DNA from: Ga0077555 sp046154645
Lineage (GTDB): Bacteria > Pseudomonadota > Alphaproteobacteria > Rhizobiales > Hyphomicrobiaceae
DNA: 64,000 nucleotides
Reading direction: 5' to 3'
Assembly: GCA_046154645.1 (NCBI GenBank)
Contig: JBJXDZ010000033.1
Coordinates: forward strand, 1-64,000
The translations under genes were made by a program, and so were the position numbers. The first letter of the stretch is position 1. Each line of letters begins with the position of its first letter. A model generated the notes under the pieces. That model did not search any database. It saw only the letters and a list, made by a program, of their open reading frames with translations, and was not told the DNA's origin. Positions 7,381-17,204 of this stretch are shown piece by piece.

Positions 7381-10300
7381 TCAAAGCTCCACGACTTCCA
7401 AGACGCCGGGCACAGTGGTGAGTTCGCCGCGCTCGCTCGGACCAATGTCGTAACGTCCCGGCAGATCCAGGCGCACCTCGCGGCTTCCCGGTACGCCCGG
7501 CACACCGCCGACATCGAAGCTGATCTGCACTTCGCCCTTGCCGCCAGGCTTGAGGAGGGCCTTGATCTCGTCGAGCCGTGCGCGCTTCGCTGAAAGAATG
7601 CGGCCGTCGAGGACTAGCCGGAAACCACGCTGCGCGCCGGCCGCAGCCTTTTGCAGCGATTCGAGCCCTTGCACGCGCATCTTGACGGTTTCACCGTCGC
7701 GCTCCGCCTCGACGGCGATGACGACGGGTGTGCCCGGCTCCAACAGATCGCCGCAACGCGCCAGCGTGTCGGAGAAGATCACGGCTTCGAACTGGCCCGT
7801 CGCGTCGGAGAACATGGCGAAGGCGAACTTGTTGCCTTTGGCCGAGCGGCGTTCCCGCGCCGCGACCACGATGCCCGCCAGCTTGCCCGACGTTGCCGAC
7901 AGGCCCGCCTTGGCCTCGAAGTCCTGATAGCGCTGCACGCCAAGCTTGGGCAGGATCGTCGCATACTCATCAAGCGGGTGGCCCGAGAGATAGAAGCCGA
8001 CGGCTGAGAACTCGTGCTGCAGGCGCTCGGTCGGCGTCCAGGCCTTGATCGGCCGCAGGTCGAGCTTGGGGCCAGCGCCCAGACCGAACAGATCCGAGGT
8101 GCCCGACGCACGGTCGGCGCCAAGCCGCTGGGCAAGCCCCATGATGCCATCGACATTGCCGTGCACCAGCGCGCGGTTCTTCTCGAAGCACGTGAAGGCG
8201 CCGCCCATGGCCAGCGTTTCCAGCGCCCGCTTGTTGAACGCCTTCGGGTCTAAGCGACTGGCGAAATCGGCCAGCGACTTGAACGGCCCGTTGGCGCGCC
8301 GCTCGGCGAGCACGGTTTCGACGGCGCCAGCGCCGATGTTCTTCAAGGCCGCCAGGGCATAGATGATCTTGCCGCGTGGTTTCTCGGCGCCTGTTGCCGG
8401 CCCCTTGGGCGGCGCCACCGTGAATACGACCTCCGAGCCGTTGATGCAGGGCGGCGTCACTACGATGCCGGACTTGCGCGCTTCGGAGGCGAACATGGCG
8501 AGCTTGTCGGTGTTGGCCATATCGAGCGTCATCGAGGCGGCGAGGAACTCCTCCCGGTAGTGCGCCTTGAGATAGGCCGTGTGGTAGGAGACCAACGCGT
8601 AGGCCGCCGCGTGGCTCTTGTTGAAGCCGTATCCAGCGAACTTGTCGACCAGCTCGAAGATATAGACGGCGGCGTCCTTCTTGACGCCTTTCGCCACCGC
8701 GCCCTCGACGAACTTGGCCTGTTGTGCGGCCATCTCGTTCTTGTCCTTCTTGCCCATGGCGCGGCGCAAGAGGTCAGCCTGTCCAAGGCTATAGCCGCCC
8801 ATCACCTGGGCGATCTGAATGACCTGCTCCTGGTAGATGATGACGCCGTAAGTCTCCTTCAGGATCGGCTCGATCATCGCATGCGGGTATTCGATCGGCT
8901 CGTCGCCGTGCTTGCGATTGATGTATGTGGGAATGTTGTCCATGGGACCGGGACGATAGAGCGCCACCATGGCAATGATGTCCTCGAAGCGGTCGGGCTT
9001 GAGCCGCTTCAAGCTCTCGCGCATGCCCGTCGATTCCAGCTGGAACACGCCGACCGTATCGGCGCGCGCGAGCAGCTCATAGCTGGCCTTGTCGTCGAGT
9101 GGCAGCGTTGGCAGATCGATCTTGATACCGCGACCCTTTTCGATCAGCTCGACGGCCTTCTGTAGCACGGTCAACGTTTTCAGGCCGAGGAAGTCGAACT
9201 TCACGAGACCGGCGGCCTCGACCAGCTTCCAGTTGAATTGGGTGATCGGAAAATTGGATTTCGGATCGCGATAAAGCGGCACCAATTGGTCGAGCGGCCG
9301 ATCGCCGATCACCATGCCGGCCGCGTGCGTCGAGGCGTGGCGATAGAGCCCTTCGAGCTTCTCGGCGATCTCGAGCAGCTTGGCGACGACGGCTTCCTGC
9401 TTGGCCGCCTCCTGCAGCTTCGGCTCGCCGTCGATGGCCTGCCGCAAGGTCACGGGATTGGCCGGATTGTTCGGCACCATCTTGCACAGCTTGTCGACCT
9501 GGCCATAGGGCATCTGCAGCACGCGGCCGACGTCGCGCAGCACGGCGCGCGCCTGCAGCTTGCCGTGCGTGATGATCTGGGCGACGCGATCCTCGCCATA
9601 CTTCTGCTGGACATACTTGATCACCTCGTCGCGGCGATCCTGGCAGAAGTCGATGTCGAAGTCCGGCATCGAGACGCGCTCGGGATTGAGGAAGCGCTCG
9701 AACAGGAGGCCGAAGCGGAGCGGATCGAGATCGGTGATGGTGAGCGCCCAGGCGACGACGGAGCCGGCACCCGAGCCGCGGCCTGGCCCGACGGGAATGC
9801 CCTGCTTCTTCGACCACTGGATGAAGTCGGCGACGATCAGGAAGTAGCCGGGAAACTTCATCTTGGCGATGACGTCGCACTCAAACTCCAGGCGCTTGTC
9901 GTAGTCCTCGCGCGTGAAACCCGCAGCGAGCGGCAGCACGGCCAGCCGCGCCTCCAGGCCCTCGCGCGCCTGCCGCCGCAACTCGTCGGCCTCGGCCGTG
10001 AGAATATCCTCAGGCGTGGCGCCGGGTTTGGCAGCGACGAAGCGCGGCAGGATGGGCTTGCGACCCTTGGGGCGATAGGCGCAGCGCTTGGCAATCTCGA
10101 TAGTGTTGTCGAGTGCCTCAGGCAGATCGGCGAATAGGATCGCCATCTCGTCGGCGCTTTTCAGGCAATGCTGGGGCGTCAGCCGGCGCCGGTTGTCCTC
10201 GGTGACGTAGTTGCCGCCGGCAATGCACAGCAGCGCGTCATGGGCCTCGTAGTCGTCGGGCTTGGCGAAGTAGCACTCGTTGGTGGCGACGATGGGCAGA

Positions 10301-10971
10301 TTGAGCTTGTAGGCGAGATCGATGAGGCGCGGCTCGTTGGCGGTCTCCTGCGGCATGCCATGTCGCTGCAGCTCGACGTAGAGCCGGTCATCGAAAATCT
10401 CGTGCAGTGCCTTGAGGCGCGCTTCGGCCTGCGCATCCTGGCCGGCCGTGAGCGCACCATCGATGGGGCCGTCGGGACCGCCCGTGAGCGCGATGATGCC
10501 TTCGGACAAATCCGCAACGTCCTTGAGCTTCACATGCGGGATCTCGGCGTCCTTGCAGTCAAGATGCGCGCGGGAGGCGAGCTTCATCAGGCTCGCGTAG
10601 CCCGCCTCGTTCATGGCGTAGAGCGCCAGCAAGCCGTCGCGATTGGCCGCTTGCGCGAGGATCGGCGCCTTGGCCAGCGCATCCTTCGGCCGGTCCTCGC
10701 AATCGAGGGCCAGCGACACCCCGACGATCGGCTGCACACCGGAGCCGGCGAGCTTGTCCGAGAACTCCAAGGCGCCGAACATGTTGTTGGTATCGGTGAG
10801 GCCGATAGCGGGCATTTCGGCTTTCACCGCCAGCTTGGCCAACGTCGCGATCGGCAACGCGCCTTCCAGCAGCGAATAGGCCGAATGCACCTTGAGGTGC
10901 ACGAAGCGGGGGGCGGGCGCCAGCGGCGTCGCGCCTTGGGTGGCATCAGCGGGGCGAATCGGTGCGTTCAT
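7381..10971 (-). CDS. dnaE: DNA polymerase III subunit alpha
   Basis: The catalytic subunit of the replicative DNA polymerase, 1196 residues, normal for DnaE1. The N-terminal PHP domain starts FVHLKVHSAYSLLEGALP (about 23-40). The polymerase active site PDFDIDF gives Asp437 and Asp439, equivalent to E. coli Asp401/Asp403. GPGRGSGAGSVVAWAL (396-410) and FAGYGFNKSHAAAYALVSYHT are the expected fingers and helix-hairpin-helix approaches; an OB-fold follows (GIVVAARERRSAKGNKFAF). A Pro/Ala-rich leader of about 20 residues precedes the PHP domain. It lies 85 bp after the amidase gene on the same strand. Confidence 0.98.
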   Translation of the reverse strand: MNAPIRPADATQGATPLAPAPRFVHLKVHSAYSLLEGALPIATLAKLAVKAEMPAIGLTDTNNMFGALEFSDKLAGSGVQPIVGVSLALDCEDRPKDALAKAPILAQAANRDGLLALYAMNEAGYASLMKLASRAHLDCKDAEIPHVKLKDVADLSEGIIALTGGPDGPIDGALTAGQDAQAEARLKALHEIFDDRLYVELQRHGMPQETANEPRLIDLAYKLNLPIVATNECYFAKPDDYEAHDALLCIAGGNYVTEDNRRRLTPQHCLKSADEMAILFADLPEALDNTIEIAKRCAYRPKGRKPILPRFVAAKPGATPEDILTAEADELRRQAREGLEARLAVLPLAAGFTREDYDKRLEFECDVIAKMKFPGYFLIVADFIQWSKKQGIPVGPGRGSGAGSVVAWALTITDLDPLRFGLLFERFLNPERVSMPDFDIDFCQDRRDEVIKYVQQKYGEDRVAQIITHGKLQARAVLRDVGRVLQMPYGQVDKLCKMVPNNPANPVTLRQAIDGEPKLQEAAKQEAVVAKLLEIAEKLEGLYRHASTHAAGMVIGDRPLDQLVPLYRDPKSNFPITQFNWKLVEAAGLVKFDFLGLKTLTVLQKAVELIEKGRGIKIDLPTLPLDDKASYELLARADTVGVFQLESTGMRESLKRLKPDRFEDIIAMVALYRPGPMDNIPTYINRKHGDEPIEYPHAMIEPILKETYGVIIYQEQVIQIAQVMGGYSLGQADLLRRAMGKKDKNEMAAQQAKFVEGAVAKGVKKDAAVYIFELVDKFAGYGFNKSHAAAYALVSYHTAYLKAHYREEFLAASMTLDMANTDKLAMFASEARKSGIVVTPPCINGSEVVFTVAPPKGPATGAEKPRGKIIYALAALKNIGAGAVETVLAERRANGPFKSLADFASRLDPKAFNKRALETLAMGGAFTCFEKNRALVHGNVDGIMGLAQRLGADRASGTSDLFGLGAGPKLDLRPIKAWTPTERLQHEFSAVGFYLSGHPLDEYATILPKLGVQRYQDFEAKAGLSATSGKLAGIVVAARERRSAKGNKFAFAMFSDATGQFEAVIFSDTLARCGDLLEPGTPVVIAVEAERDGETVKMRVQGLESLQKAAAGAQRGFRLVLDGRILSAKRARLDEIKALLKPGGKGEVQISFDVGGVPGVPGSREVRLDLPGRYDIGPSERGELTTVPGVLEVVEL

Positions 10972-11056
10972 AGCAGCAGGATAGCAAATGCGCGTCCTGA
11001 CGGGGCCGCCAGAGTGCGGCTCTCCCCGCTATCCACCGGCGGTCCTTGGCCAATAT

Positions 11057-12502
11057 TCACGCCGGCGGCACAGTTCCCGGCCGCGGATCGATGGGCACCA
11101 GATCAGCCAGGCCCGACATGGCTTCAAACAAAGCGCCTGCGGCCAGCAAGGCCGCCTCGCCGCGAGGGCGACCGATCAGCTGCAGGCCGACCGGCCGGCC
11201 GAACTGGTCGAAACCACAGGGCACAGCCAGCGACGGCACGCCCATGTGGGTGGGAAGGCCGGTAATGAGCGAGGCGCCGAGATAGTTGTCCAGCACGCGG
11301 CCATCGATCTTCTCGGGCATGCGGCGCGTGACATCGAAGGCGGGCGTCGAGGCGCCCGGCGTGATCAGCAGGTCATAGGTCTCGAAGAAAGCGGCGACGC
11401 GCCGATAAAAGGCCGCCCGCTCACGCTCGGCCCAGGCGATGCGGCTCGGTGAGGCCTTGAGACCCAGCTCCGTGTTCCAGACGATGTCGGCCTTGAGCAG
11501 ATCACGATGCGTTTCAAGCTGCTGCTCGCGGTCGACCACGTAGGACTGCGCGCGCAGCACCATAAACGCGTCCGCCATGCCGCCGATGTCGATGCTGGCC
11601 TCCTCGACGGTGGCGCCGAGGTCCTCAAAGCGACGCGCCGCCTGGGCGCAGATGTCGCGTGTTTCCTGATCGACGGGCACGCTGCCGCCGAAATCAGCAC
11701 TCCAGGTGACACGGCGCGGTTTGACGGGCGCTGCGACGGCGGCCGAGAAAGACTGCGCGGGGGCGTCGAAGGTCAACGGGTCACGCGGACAGAAACCGGC
11801 CATGGTATCAAGAAACAGCGCCAGATCAGGCACATTGCGCGCCATGGGACCTTGCACGGAGAGCGGCGCATAGAGGTTGTTCGAGGTTCCCCGCGTGACG
11901 CGCCCCGCCGAGGGACGCAAGCCCACGACGGAGCAATAGGTCGCGGGCCGGCGCAACGAGCCCGCGTGATCGGTGCCCTGCGCCAGCCACACCGAGCCTG
12001 ACGCGAGGGCCGCAGCGCCGCCGCCCGTCGAGCCGCCGCAGGTCAGCGCAGTATTCCACGGGTTGGTGGTGCGCCCGAACACCTCGTTGAAGGTGGAGCC
12101 GCCGGAACCGAACTCGGGCGTGTTCGACTTGGCGACCACGATGCCGCCGTGCTGCTCGATGCGCTCGACGACGGGGTGCGAAGCGGTCGGCACGTGGTCC
12201 TTGAAAATGCGCGAGCCGTAGGTTGTAAGCACCCCCGCGACATCGGTCAGATCCTTGATGGCGATGGGAATGCCGCCGAGCCAACCGGGCTCACCTTCGC
12301 GCTCGCGGCCCCTGCCCTCCATCAAGCGGCGCGCGTGGCCACGGGCGCGATCGAGGCAAAGGGTGGGGAGCGCATTGAGCGCCGGCTCCACGACGGCGAT
12401 ACGGCGCGCGGAGGCCTCGACCAGATCGAGCGGCGTGATGTCCTTCGCGGCGAGGCGACGGGCCACCTCGCGGGCGGTCATGCGGATCAACTCATCTGAC
12501 AT
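11057..12502 (-). CDS. amidase (amidase signature family)
   Basis: Hydrolyses an amide bond with a Ser-cisSer-Lys triad. All three are present: Lys83 in AIKD, Ser158 in CGGSTGGGAA and Ser182 in AGSLRRPA, with the 24-residue spacing between the serines expected for the family. The usual GGSSGG reads GGSTGG, and the usual GGS before IR reads AGS; neither removes a triad residue. It has 481 residues, no signal peptide, and resembles stand-alone amidases rather than GatA, since no gatB or gatC is near. The substrate is unknown. It follows pheA by 33 bp. Confidence 0.92.
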   Translation of the reverse strand: MSDELIRMTAREVARRLAAKDITPLDLVEASARRIAVVEPALNALPTLCLDRARGHARRLMEGRGREREGEPGWLGGIPIAIKDLTDVAGVLTTYGSRIFKDHVPTASHPVVERIEQHGGIVVAKSNTPEFGSGGSTFNEVFGRTTNPWNTALTCGGSTGGGAAALASGSVWLAQGTDHAGSLRRPATYCSVVGLRPSAGRVTRGTSNNLYAPLSVQGPMARNVPDLALFLDTMAGFCPRDPLTFDAPAQSFSAAVAAPVKPRRVTWSADFGGSVPVDQETRDICAQAARRFEDLGATVEEASIDIGGMADAFMVLRAQSYVVDREQQLETHRDLLKADIVWNTELGLKASPSRIAWAERERAAFYRRVAAFFETYDLLITPGASTPAFDVTRRMPEKIDGRVLDNYLGASLITGLPTHMGVPSLAVPCGFDQFGRPVGLQLIGRPRGEAALLAAGALFEAMSGLADLVPIDPRPGTVPPA

Positions 12503-12535
12503 GCGCGGGCTCTCTCTTCTGGCACCCGCACAGCC

Positions 12536-13510
12536 TCACCGCTTATCGGTGCCCAACGCGCGAGCCGCCACCTTGCGGGCGATTTCGGCACGATAAGGGC
12601 TCGCCGGATAGGTGCCAAGGATGCGGATCTCGGTGGAGAAGAACGACAACTCCTCCATTGCGAGACGCACGTTGCGATCGGCGGCATGGCCCTCGATATC
12701 GGCAAAGAACATGGTGGCGACGAACTCGCCGCGCACCTGATAGCTTTCGAGCTTGGTCATGTTGACGCCGTTGGTGGCGAAGCCGCCCATGGCCTTGTAC
12801 AGCGCCGCCGGAACGTTGCGGACGTTGAAGATGAAGGTGGTCATGACCGGACCGACGCCGGGATCGGCATCGTCGGGCTCACGGGCGAGCACGACGAAGC
12901 GGGTGGCGTTATGCTTTTCGTCCTCGACGTCCTCGGCCAGGATGTCGAGGCCGTAGATCTTGGCTGCCAGCCTTGGCGCCAGCGCCGCCTTGGTCTTGTC
13001 GCCCCACTCGGCGACCTGACGCGCTGAACCCGCCGTGTCGCCGGCCACATGTCGCTTCAAGCCGTGGTCGCGGATGATCTTGCGGCATTGACCCAGCGCA
13101 TGCACATGACTGTAGACATCGGTGATGTCGGAGAGCTTGGCGCCTTTCAGCCCCATGAGCTGAAAGCGGATCGGCAGGAAATGCTCGCCGACGATGTAGA
13201 GACCCGACTCCGGCAACAGATGGTGAATGTCGGCGACCCGGCCCGCCAGCGAGTTCTCGATCGGGATCATGCCATACTTGGCCTCGCCCGATTTCACGGC
13301 GGCGAGCGCATCCTCGAAAGTGGCGCACGGCATCGGGCTCAGGCTCGGAAACATCTCGCCGGCGGCCAGATGCGAAAAGGCACCAAGCTCACCCTGGTAG
13401 GCAATGCTGGCGGTGGCCCTGGCTGCGTCCCTGTCCTTTGATTTATCGGTCGCCGAACGAGCACGCTTGGCCGCCGCGCCGGCAGCGGATCTGGACTTGG
13501 CATCAGGCAT
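12536..13510 (-). CDS. pheA: prephenate dehydratase
   Basis: Converts prephenate to phenylpyruvate in phenylalanine synthesis. The PDT domain (about residues 36-215) starts IAYQGELGAFSHLAA, includes PIENSLAGRV and the catalytic TRF motif in HNATRFVVL. A C-terminal ACT domain (about 225-310) carries GVNMTKLESYQVRGEF, the ESRP-type phenylalanine-binding position altered to ESYQ. There is no chorismate mutase domain, as usual in alphaproteobacteria. The first 33 residues are an unusual Lys/Arg/Ala-rich leader. It follows kdsB by 23 bp, a common pairing in Hyphomicrobiales. Confidence 0.96.
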   Translation of the reverse strand: MPDAKSRSAAGAAAKRARSATDKSKDRDAARATASIAYQGELGAFSHLAAGEMFPSLSPMPCATFEDALAAVKSGEAKYGMIPIENSLAGRVADIHHLLPESGLYIVGEHFLPIRFQLMGLKGAKLSDITDVYSHVHALGQCRKIIRDHGLKRHVAGDTAGSARQVAEWGDKTKAALAPRLAAKIYGLDILAEDVEDEKHNATRFVVLAREPDDADPGVGPVMTTFIFNVRNVPAALYKAMGGFATNGVNMTKLESYQVRGEFVATMFFADIEGHAADRNVRLAMEELSFFSTEIRILGTYPASPYRAEIARKVAARALGTDKR

Positions 13511-13533
13511 TGGATTTGAGCTTTGGATAGAGT

Positions 13534-14268
13534 TCAGGGCCGCGCCAGAAGGCGCCGCGCCCGTTCGAGATCGGCCGGAGTATCAACACCGAGGGGAACC
13601 GTGTCAACGAGCGCCACGTCGATGCGCATGCCGTCTTCGAGCGCGCGCAACTGCTCGAGCTTTTCGCGCTTCTCGAGGATGGAGGGCTTGAGAGAGACGA
13701 ACCGTTCCAGCGCATTGCGGCGATAGGCGTACATGCCGATGTGGTGATAGAGCGGCCCATCACCGTGCGGCGCTGTCGCCCGCGTAAAGTAAAAGGCGCG
13801 CAACCGCTTGGGCCCGCTCGGGGTGCCGACCACCTTGACCACATTCGGATTGACGCGCTCCTCGGGGTCGGTGATCTCGGCGGCAAGCGTGGCGATGTGC
13901 ACGCCCTTGGTGGCGAGCGGCTCCAGGCAGGCGCGCACGAGCCGCGGTTCCAAGGTGGGGAGGTCACCCTGCAGATTGACGATCAACTCCTGATCGCCCT
14001 CGGGATCGACCCGGCTGACGGCCTCGAACACCCGGTCGGAGCCGGATGCATGGTCGGCGCGCGTCAGCACCGCCTCGCCACCGGCCTTGCGAATGACCTG
14101 CACAATGGCTTCGGTATCGGTGGCCACCACGACCCGGCCCACCTCGGCCGACATGGCGCGGCGCCACACGTGCACGATCATCGGCTCACCGCAAATGTCC
14201 GCCAATGGCTTGCCGGGCAAGCGCGAGGCCTCCATGCGGGACGGGATCACGATCAGGGTGCTCGACAT
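13534..14268 (-). CDS. kdsB: 3-deoxy-manno-octulosonate cytidylyltransferase
   Basis: Activates Kdo with CTP to CMP-Kdo for lipopolysaccharide inner core. ATG 14268 gives the canonical N-terminus MSSTLIVIPSRMEASRLPGKPL with GAGG 9 nt upstream; a TTG 15 nt earlier is less likely. Nucleotide- and metal-binding signatures include VVVATDTEAI, TRADHASGSDR and LIVNLQGDLP. Its 244 residues are standard. It is first in the minus-strand run kdsB-pheA-amidase and divergent from the cytochrome c gene. Confidence 0.97.
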   Translation of the reverse strand: MSSTLIVIPSRMEASRLPGKPLADICGEPMIVHVWRRAMSAEVGRVVVATDTEAIVQVIRKAGGEAVLTRADHASGSDRVFEAVSRVDPEGDQELIVNLQGDLPTLEPRLVRACLEPLATKGVHIATLAAEITDPEERVNPNVVKVVGTPSGPKRLRAFYFTRATAPHGDGPLYHHIGMYAYRRNALERFVSLKPSILEKREKLEQLRALEDGMRIDVALVDTVPLGVDTPADLERARRLLARP

Positions 14269-14444
14269 CAGGCTGGGCCTCAACGCTTGACTGGGTCACA
14301 GGGTGACAATTCGCCTCGGGTGAACGTCCTAGAACATTGGGCAGGCCTGTTGCAAGGGACGCGCGAAACCCGATAAGTTCGCGCCGCTTCGCAGCAGTGC
14401 TGGACCGTGTTCGCGGTCGGCCTAAGACGGGGAACCGGGCCGCA

Positions 14445-14990
14445 ATGAACGCCTATGAATTCAACAAGATCGCTGGCTGGGCGCTATCGGCGCTGCTGTT
14501 CATCTTCGGCATGAAGGCGGCGGCGGAAGTGTTGGCGGGCGGGCATGGGCCCGTCAAGGCTGGCTATACGCTGCCAATGCCAAAGGCTGGCCCAGGCGGC
14601 GCACCGGCAGCCCCCGAGGCTTTCAATTTCGCTAAGGTGGCCGAGCATATGCCGAAGGCCACCGTCGACGCGGGCAAGGAGGTGTTCAAGCTGTGCACCA
14701 ACTGCCACACGCCTGAGAAGGGCGGCGCCGTCAAGCAAGGTCCGAACCTCTACGGCATTGTCGGCCGGGACGTCGGCAAGGGTGGCGGCTTCACCAAGTT
14801 CTCCCGCGCCTTGACCGAAAAGGGCGGCAAGTGGGAATGGCCGAGCTTGGCCAACTATCTCGCTGATCCAAAGGGTTACATCCCCGGCAATCAGATGGCC
14901 TTCGCCGGTGTCAAGGACGAGCAGGAACTGGCCGCGCTGCTGGTTTACCTGCGCACGCTGGCTGACAGCCCGGTCGACCTGCCGAAGTGA
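14445..14990 (+). CDS. membrane-anchored c-type cytochrome
   Basis: A class I cytochrome c of 181 residues with one haem site CTNCH (84-88) and a distal Met likely in GNQMAF. The N-terminus (about residues 9-30) is an uncleaved membrane anchor, SALLFIFGMKAAAE, so the haem domain faces the periplasm, as in CycM-type carriers between the bc1 complex and oxidases. ATG 14445 is chosen because it gives this anchor; an upstream GTG/ATG frame would add an Arg-rich tail. The gene is divergent from kdsB, an arrangement common in Hyphomicrobiales, and ends in a terminator. Confidence 0.93.
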   Translation: MNAYEFNKIAGWALSALLFIFGMKAAAEVLAGGHGPVKAGYTLPMPKAGPGGAPAAPEAFNFAKVAEHMPKATVDAGKEVFKLCTNCHTPEKGGAVKQGPNLYGIVGRDVGKGGGFTKFSRALTEKGGKWEWPSLANYLADPKGYIPGNQMAFAGVKDEQELAALLVYLRTLADSPVDLPK

Positions 14991-15033
14991 ACGGCGCATC
15001 GCCGCGACCGTTCTGAACGAGCGACAGTTTGCC

Positions 15034-15062
15034 ACGGTCGGGCCCCGGGTCCGGCCGTTTTC
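15034..15062 (+). terminator. terminator of the cytochrome c gene
   Basis: ACGGTCGG (15034-15041) pairs with CCGGCCGT (15051-15058) with one G/T wobble, and a short T run follows. The rest of 14991-15338 has no supported gene; it holds a small TGCCT/AGGCA inverted repeat near 15177-15195. Confidence 0.55.
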
Positions 15063-15338
15063 TGTTGCTGATTGCCGGCCGACCCGACGGCAACGGCCAA
15101 GCTCAGATCACTGCCCCAGTTGTCATTGCAATGCGCGAGATCGACCCGATGCCATACTGCGGCCCCGCGGTCAGCGCTGCCTATCCGACAGGCAACGCTG
15201 CCTGAATTGCGGATCTGACCAAGATTTAACTTGGCAGGACCGGCCGCAGTTCCCATTCTCGCTCGCTACGATGGCCATGTGGATCGTATCTGGATTATGA
15301 GTAGCCCGAACCTGCCCATTGGCCCAGAGCGCAACCCC

Positions 15339-17204
15339 ATGCCGACCCGCCGCACCGTGCTGATGATCGCCCTCGCTGCGGGGGTTGGCGCCACATTCGG
15401 CCCGGCAATTGCCCAGGGGCCCTCCGCGAGCATCCGTCGGCATGCAATCGCCAAGATCGGTGAGCCCGGGGTACCGGCAGACTTCAAGCATTTCGACTGG
15501 GTCAATCCAGCAGCGCCCAAGGGCGGGTCGGTGACGCTCTCCAGCGTCGGCAACTTCGACACCCTCAATGGCTACACCTTCAAGGGCCTGCCCGCACCCG
15601 CCATTACCCTGCTCGACGCCACGTTGATGGCAGCGAGCCCTGACGAACCCGCCACCAGCTATGGCCTGATCGCGGAATGGATCGCAGTGCCGGCGGACCG
15701 GTCGTCAGCAACGTTTGGTCTGCGCGCCAACGCCCGCTTCAGCGACGGCCGCCCAATCACGCCCGAGGACGTGATGTTTTCGCTGGCGGAACAGAAGCGC
15801 GCCCATCCGGCCATCGCGCTGAACTACAAGGACATCACGGCTGCCGAGAAGACCGGCGAGCGGGAGGTCACGTTCCGCTTCTCGCGCAAGGGCAGTCGCG
15901 AATTGCCGTACCTTGCAAGTCTCGTCTCGGTGATCCCGAAGCACTATTGGACCGGCACCGACGCCAAGGGCGAAAAGCGTGACCTGACACGCACCACGCT
16001 CGAGCCGCCGGTCGGGTCCGGAGCCTATCGCGTCAAAAGCGTCGATAACGGCCGCAGCATCGTCTACGAGCGCGTCCCCGATTGGTGGGGCAAGGACCTG
16101 CCCGTCAACGTCGGCCAGTACAATTTCGACGAGATCCGCTATCTGGCCTTCCGCGACGACGTGCCGGAATTCGAAGCCTTGAAGGGCGGCGAGGTGGAGC
16201 TGCGCGAGGAGAACAGCTCGCGCAAATGGGCCAAGGAATACGATTTCGCCGCGATCAAGGACGGCCGCTTGAAGAAGCTGACGCTGCCGACCAAGAACGT
16301 CGCCCAGCTGCAGGGCTTCATCCTCAACACGCGGCGGCAGAAATTCACCGACCCGCGCGTGCGCCGCGCCTTTGCGCTGGCCTATGATTTCGAGAGCGCC
16401 AACAAGACGCTGTTCTACGGCCAATACCGGCGCATCAATAGCCTTTTCGACAACTCGCCACTAGCGGCGACCGGGCTGCCGACGGGTCGCGAGTTGGCGC
16501 TGCTGGAAGCCCTGCGTGACAAGGTGCCGCCCGAGGTGTTCACGACGCCCTATCGTGCGCCCGTCAATGCCACCGCCGACGATCTCCGGCGCAACCTGCG
16601 CGAGGCGCAGAAGCTGCTGGAAGAGGCCGGCTGGAAGGCTGTGGGCACGCAATTGAAGAACGTCAAGACTGGCGAGGCCATGGCTGTCGAGTACCTGGCC
16701 GACGATCAGCAGTTCAATCGCATCGTGCTGCCCTACAAGCAGAACCTAGCCAAGCTTGGCATTGCACTCGAGATCCGCGTCGTCGATGCGGCGCGCTACC
16801 ACGACCGCACCAAGACCTACGACTACGAAATGATCACCGCGAGCTTTCTGCAGAGCCATGCGCCCGGGGCCGAGCAGCGCGAATACTGGGGCTCGGAGGC
16901 GGCTGACCAGCCGGCGGGGCGCAACTACGCTGGCATCAAGAACCCCGCCATCGACAGCCTCACGGAAACCTTGATCTTCGCCGACAGCAAGGACGAGATG
17001 ATCGCGGCCGCCCGCGCCCTCGACCGCGTCGTACTGTGGAACCATTACATCATGCCGCAGTGGTACAATCCGGATGTTTGGTACGCACACTGGGACAAGT
17101 TCGGGCGGCCGGCACGCCATCCCGCAATCGATCCGAGCCCGCTGACCACCTGGTGGGTCGATCAAGCCGCAGCCCAGCGCCTGGGAGGTGTTCGTGGCCG
17201 TTGA
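15339..17204 (+). CDS. family-5 extracellular solute-binding protein, copy 1 (YejA-like)
   Basis: A periplasmic peptide- or oligosaccharide-binding protein of the SBP_bac_5 family, about 621 residues. The signal peptide has paired arginines (MPTRRTVLMIALAAG) and cleaves near AIAQG; ATG 15297 is an alternative start 14 residues earlier and neither has a strong Shine-Dalgarno. The mature protein starts with the YejA-type motif DFKHFDWVNPAAPKGGSVT, then ARFSDGRPITPEDVMFSL and SGAYRVKSVDNGRSIVYER. It is the first of three tandem paralogues ahead of one permease and ATPase set, and its stop overlaps the next gene by 11 nt. Confidence 0.93.
   Translation: MPTRRTVLMIALAAGVGATFGPAIAQGPSASIRRHAIAKIGEPGVPADFKHFDWVNPAAPKGGSVTLSSVGNFDTLNGYTFKGLPAPAITLLDATLMAASPDEPATSYGLIAEWIAVPADRSSATFGLRANARFSDGRPITPEDVMFSLAEQKRAHPAIALNYKDITAAEKTGEREVTFRFSRKGSRELPYLASLVSVIPKHYWTGTDAKGEKRDLTRTTLEPPVGSGAYRVKSVDNGRSIVYERVPDWWGKDLPVNVGQYNFDEIRYLAFRDDVPEFEALKGGEVELREENSSRKWAKEYDFAAIKDGRLKKLTLPTKNVAQLQGFILNTRRQKFTDPRVRRAFALAYDFESANKTLFYGQYRRINSLFDNSPLAATGLPTGRELALLEALRDKVPPEVFTTPYRAPVNATADDLRRNLREAQKLLEEAGWKAVGTQLKNVKTGEAMAVEYLADDQQFNRIVLPYKQNLAKLGIALEIRVVDAARYHDRTKTYDYEMITASFLQSHAPGAEQREYWGSEAADQPAGRNYAGIKNPAIDSLTETLIFADSKDEMIAAARALDRVVLWNHYIMPQWYNPDVWYAHWDKFGRPARHPAIDPSPLTTWWVDQAAAQRLGGVRGR

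Noticed and set aside
10168..11265. Long plus-strand frames opposite dnaE and similar antisense frames elsewhere
   Set aside because: They mirror high-GC genes on the other strand, are rich in Arg/Ala/Gly/Leu and show no domains.
11057..12502. Amidase taken as inactive because GGSSGG reads GGSTGG
   Set aside because: Lys83, Ser158 and Ser182 of the triad are all present with correct spacing; only the non-catalytic second Ser changed.
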